A stretch of 8,615 nt of DNA. Source: HGM11367 sp964600435 (GTDB lineage: Bacteria; Bacillota; Clostridia; Christensenellales; UBA1242). Made by a program: the position numbers and the translations under genes. Shown here one piece after another: positions 7,065 through 8,615 of this stretch. The notes below the pieces were generated by a model. That model was not told where the DNA came from, did no database searches, and saw nothing but the letters and a program-made list of their open reading frames with translations. The DNA is taken from positions 1 to 8,615 of the forward strand of contig CAZRJB010000021.1 in assembly GCA_964600435.1 (NCBI GenBank). The letters run 5' to 3'. The stretch's first letter is position 1. Each line of letters opens with the position of its first letter.

Positions 7065-8081
7065 TTATTCAACCGATGTTGTTGAAATTGTTTTTTCGCC
7101 ACCAGAAATTTGTTCACGAACCTTGGTTTCAATTTCTTGATAAATTTCAGGATGGTCTTTTAAATATTGCTTACAATTTTCTTTTCCTTGAGCAATTTTC
7201 TCCTCATTATATGAGAACCAAGAACCTGTTTTTTGAATTATGTTTAGTTCAATTGCCATATCTAATGTTGAACCAACTTTTGATATACCTTCACCATACA
7301 TAATGTCAAATTCTACAGTTTTAAATGGAGGAGCCAACTTGTTTTTTACTATTTTTGCTCTTGTTTTGTTTCCAATAATGTTTGCCCCATCTTTTATTGC
7401 ATCTACCCTTCTAATGTCAATTCTTATGCTGGCATAAAACTTTAATGCTTTGCCACCAGCAGTTGTTTCAGGATTACCAAACATAACGCCAATTTTTTCT
7501 CTTAGTTGGTTAATAAAAATTATGCAAGTTTTGCTTTTGTTTGCAATGCCTGCAATTTTTCTCATTGCTTGGCTCATTAACCTTGCTTGAAGCCCCATGT
7601 GTTGGTCACCCATGTCACCATCAATTTCTGCCTTTGGTGTTAATGCAGCAACAGAGTCAACCACAACAACATCAACCGCGCCAGTTCTAACTAAAGAATC
7701 ACAAATGTCAAGTGCTTGTTCTCCATTATCTGGTTGAGAAACATAAAGGTCGTTTATGTTAACACCTAGTTTGCCTGCATAAATTGGGTCTAAGGCATGT
7801 TCTGCGTCAATAAAGGCAGCAGTTCCACCTAGTTTTTGTGCTTCTGCAACAACATGAAGAGCCAAAGTTGTTTTACCAGACGATTCTGGCCCATAAATTT
7901 CAACAATTCTACCTCTTGGCATTCCACCACACCCAAGTGCCAAATCAAGTGGCAAACAACCTGTTGGAATAACATCAATTTTTTGTTCTGGTGCATCGCC
8001 CAAACGCATTATTGAACCTTTACCAAATTGTTTTTCTATGTTTAAAATTGCTTGTTCTAAAATTTTTTTCTTATCGTCCAT
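7065..8081 (-). CDS. recA: Recombinase RecA
   Basis: RecA forms ATP-dependent filaments on single-stranded DNA, drives homologous strand exchange and acts as coprotease for LexA-type repressors. The 338-residue product is close to the usual length. Walker A is GPESSGKTT (64-72), the Walker B strand is VVVVDSVAALTP (138-149), and the DNA-binding L2 loop with FGNPETTAGGKALKFYASIR lies at 201-220. The IFINQLREKIGVMFG block (188-202) is also conserved. The C-terminal tail ends KTISTTSVE and is only mildly acidic. ATG 8081 has AGGAGA at 8088-8093, 6 nt upstream. The gene is convergent with the penicillin-binding protein gene, with one base between stop codons, and lies downstream of a CinA-like gene, a common Gram-positive arrangement. 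It has its own candidate promoters in the 166-nt gap. No intein or disruption is seen. Confidence 0.99.
   Translation of the reverse strand: MDDKKKILEQAILNIEKQFGKGSIMRLGDAPEQKIDVIPTGCLPLDLALGCGGMPRGRIVEIYGPESSGKTTLALHVVAEAQKLGGTAAFIDAEHALDPIYAGKLGVNINDLYVSQPDNGEQALDICDSLVRTGAVDVVVVDSVAALTPKAEIDGDMGDQHMGLQARLMSQAMRKIAGIANKSKTCIIFINQLREKIGVMFGNPETTAGGKALKFYASIRIDIRRVDAIKDGANIIGNKTRAKIVKNKLAPPFKTVEFDIMYGEGISKVGSTLDMAIELNIIQKTGSWFSYNEEKIAQGKENCKQYLKDHPEIYQEIETKVREQISGGEKTISTTSVE
7068..7096 (+). terminator. Weak candidate terminator for the penicillin-binding protein gene, inside the recA 3' end
   Basis: TTCAAC (7068-7073) pairs with GTTGAA (7081-7086) around a 7-nt loop. It is followed by ATTG and six T (7091-7096) on the plus strand. 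The stem has only two G-C pairs and the T-run starts 4 nt after it, so it would be weak. It begins 5 nt after the penicillin-binding protein stop and lies within the last recA codons. In the recA direction no T-run follows. Confidence 0.3.
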
Positions 8082-8087
8082 TTATTT

Positions 8088-8093
8088 TCTCCT
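8088..8093 (-). promoter_or_regulatory. Ribosome binding site of recA
   Basis: AGGAGA on the minus strand, 6 nt before the ATG at 8081. It is the strongest Shine-Dalgarno sequence in the window, consistent with a highly expressed gene. Confidence 0.85.
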
Positions 8094-8108
8094 ACTCTAT
8101 GATTATTT

Positions 8109-8137
8109 ATTATAATATAAACCAACATCAAAATCAA
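8109..8137 (-). promoter_or_regulatory. Candidate proximal recA promoter
   Basis: On the minus strand: TTGATT (-35, 8132-8137), exactly 17 nt, then TATAAT (-10, 8109-8114). Transcription would start near 8102 and give a leader of about 20 nt that contains AGGAGA. The -35 matches consensus at 4 of 6 positions. The -35 lies within a perfect 7-bp inverted repeat (8131-8145). Confidence 0.55.
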
Positions 8138-8145
8138 ATTGATTT
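8131..8145. repeat. 15-bp palindrome over the proximal recA -35 box
   Basis: AAATCAA and TTGATTT are separated by a single A, a perfect 7-bp dyad. The left arm is almost exactly the -35 hexamer of the proximal promoter, a position where a bound repressor would block RNA polymerase. In such AT-rich DNA a 7-bp dyad can arise by chance, so an operator role is only suggested by its location. Confidence 0.4.
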
Positions 8146-8160
8146 GTTTTATATTTTTTT

Positions 8161-8189
8161 ATTATAGCACAATATTTAATCAAAGGCAA
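8161..8189 (-). promoter_or_regulatory. Candidate distal recA promoter with extended -10
   Basis: On the minus strand: TTGCCT (-35, 8184-8189), 17 nt, then TATAAT (-10, 8161-8166) preceded by TGC, which makes an extended -10. Transcription would start near 8154, giving a leader of about 73 nt. The -35 and spacer lie between the arms of a 9-bp inverted repeat (8164-8172 and 8194-8202), and one arm covers part of the -10. Confidence 0.55.
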
Positions 8190-8202
8190 ACATTTGTGCT
8201 AT
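8164..8202. repeat. 9-bp perfect inverted repeat bracketing the distal recA promoter
   Basis: The arms are ATAGCACAA (8164-8172) and TTGTGCTAT (8194-8202), separated by 21 nt. The arm centres are 30 bp apart, about three helical turns, so a protein bound to both would contact the same face of the DNA. One arm overlaps the distal -10 and the other sits just upstream of the -35. On the plus strand the second arm is followed by a T-rich tail (8203-8217), so it could alternatively form a terminator-like hairpin for antisense transcription. On the minus strand it is followed by A-rich sequence, so it is not a terminator for the CinA-like gene. Confidence 0.5.
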
Positions 8203-8247
8203 TTTTATATTTTTTTTAAAAAATTAACTTGTATAACTTTATTAAAA

Positions 8248-8615
8248 CTAAGTTGTTTGATAGTCTTTTGCTTTTAAAGATTTTATTAAATAAAATTTAG
8301 CAGTTTGAGAAATATTTTCGGATATTTCATTTGCGTTGCCAAAAAACTGGTTTTTGTATATGTCAACCTTAAGTTTGTTTCCAAGAGCAATAAAAGCAAT
8401 ACATTTATTGTTTTCAGTGCTAGACAAGCATGAAAGAACAATGTCTGAGTTTGAAATTTCTAGCGTTTTAACTGCAAGTGAATATGCAACCTCTGCACTT
8501 TCTTCGCCATATTCTTGAATTTGTTTTTCGTCAATTCCGAATTTAAGTTTAGAGTTTTTGTTTGGAAGTTCATACAAACAACATACATTGTTTTTTATTG
8601 TTTGGTTTGTTAAAT
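8248..8615 (-). CDS. CinA/PncC-like C-terminal domain protein (partial at right edge)
   Basis: The frame is open from the right edge to TAG at 8248-8250, giving 121 visible residues; the Met at 8577 has no ribosome site and is internal. The pattern matches the CinA C-terminal (nicotinamide-nucleotide amidase, PncC) domain: a segment with a Tyr and Lys (MYELPNKNSK), then LKFGIDEKQIQEYGEESAEVAYSLA, corresponding to the family's lgv..e.l..yGavS.evA block. A hydrophobic strand, IAFIALGNK, and a closing helix, ISQTAKFYLIKSL, follow. Position directly upstream of recA supports the call, since cinA-recA is a common Gram-positive pair. The usual glycine-rich TGIAGPGG-type loop is replaced by SCLSSTENNK, so amidase activity is doubtful. 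The N-terminal part, including the ESCTGG-type motif and any MoaB/MogA-like domain, is outside the window. Whether this is full CinA or a stand-alone domain cannot be decided, so no symbol is given. Confidence 0.72.
   Translation of the reverse strand, partial: LTNQTIKNNVCCLYELPNKNSKLKFGIDEKQIQEYGEESAEVAYSLAVKTLEISNSDIVLSCLSSTENNKCIAFIALGNKLKVDIYKNQFFGNANEISENISQTAKFYLIKSLKAKDYQTT

Noticed and set aside
7076..7437. Two plus-strand open frames opposite recA
   Set aside because: Antisense shadows of highly conserved RecA codons; no start signals.
8203..8247. Rho-independent terminator for the CinA-like gene
   Set aside because: On the minus strand no G-C containing stem is followed by a T-run here; only A/T runs are present.
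8082..8247. Riboswitch or small RNA in the recA leader
   Set aside because: The sequence is short and AT-rich, without conserved riboswitch motifs; the visible pairing is explained by two simple dyads at the promoters.
8248..8577. Reading the CinA-like gene as a complete 109-residue small protein starting at 8577
   Set aside because: The frame stays open to the window edge, the upstream residues continue the CinA domain pattern, and no ribosome site lies before 8577.

Overview
The window is strongly AT-rich and uses the standard code (TAA/TAG stops, Trp encoded by TGG). Gene content and order (cinA-recA and miaB-mutS-mutL) point to a low-GC Gram-positive bacterium, most likely Clostridia-like Bacillota. 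I cannot name genus or species from this stretch. It reads as a housekeeping chromosomal region. I found no mobile element, CRISPR array, tRNA or rRNA, and no evidence of a previously undescribed system. The points of interest are small departures inside familiar genes and signals.

Layout. (1) Positions 1-4743, minus strand: a tightly packed operon read right to left, miaB -> mutS -> mutL, with mutL running off the left edge. miaB and mutS share one base (TAATG), and mutS and mutL are 4 nt apart. Both downstream genes have an AAAGGA ribosome site 8 nt before ATG, lying inside the end of the preceding gene. (2) Positions 4744-4849: a short, very AT-rich divergent promoter region. (3) Positions 4850-7063, plus strand: a class A penicillin-binding protein with one N-terminal membrane anchor. 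(4) Positions 7065-8081, minus strand: recA, convergent with the penicillin-binding protein gene, with a single base between the two stop codons. (5) Positions 8082-8247: the recA upstream region, with two candidate sigma-A promoters, each overlapped or flanked by an inverted repeat. (6) From 8248 past the right edge, minus strand: the C-terminal domain of a CinA/PncC-like protein.

How they work together. MutS recognises mismatches and MutL couples recognition to strand incision. RecA carries out recombinational repair, and CinA is its common genomic neighbour in Gram-positives. MiaB modifies A37 of tRNAs reading UNN codons and commonly sits beside mutSL in clostridia. The penicillin-binding protein builds cell-wall peptidoglycan and appears to be an unrelated gene between the two repair loci. 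There is no gene-free stretch over 300 bases; the largest gap is 166 nt upstream of recA.

The most notable deviations are a MiaB that ends before the usual TRAM domain, a CinA domain lacking the usual TGIAGPGG-type loop, and a symmetric operator-like arrangement at the recA promoters without a recognisable LexA box.
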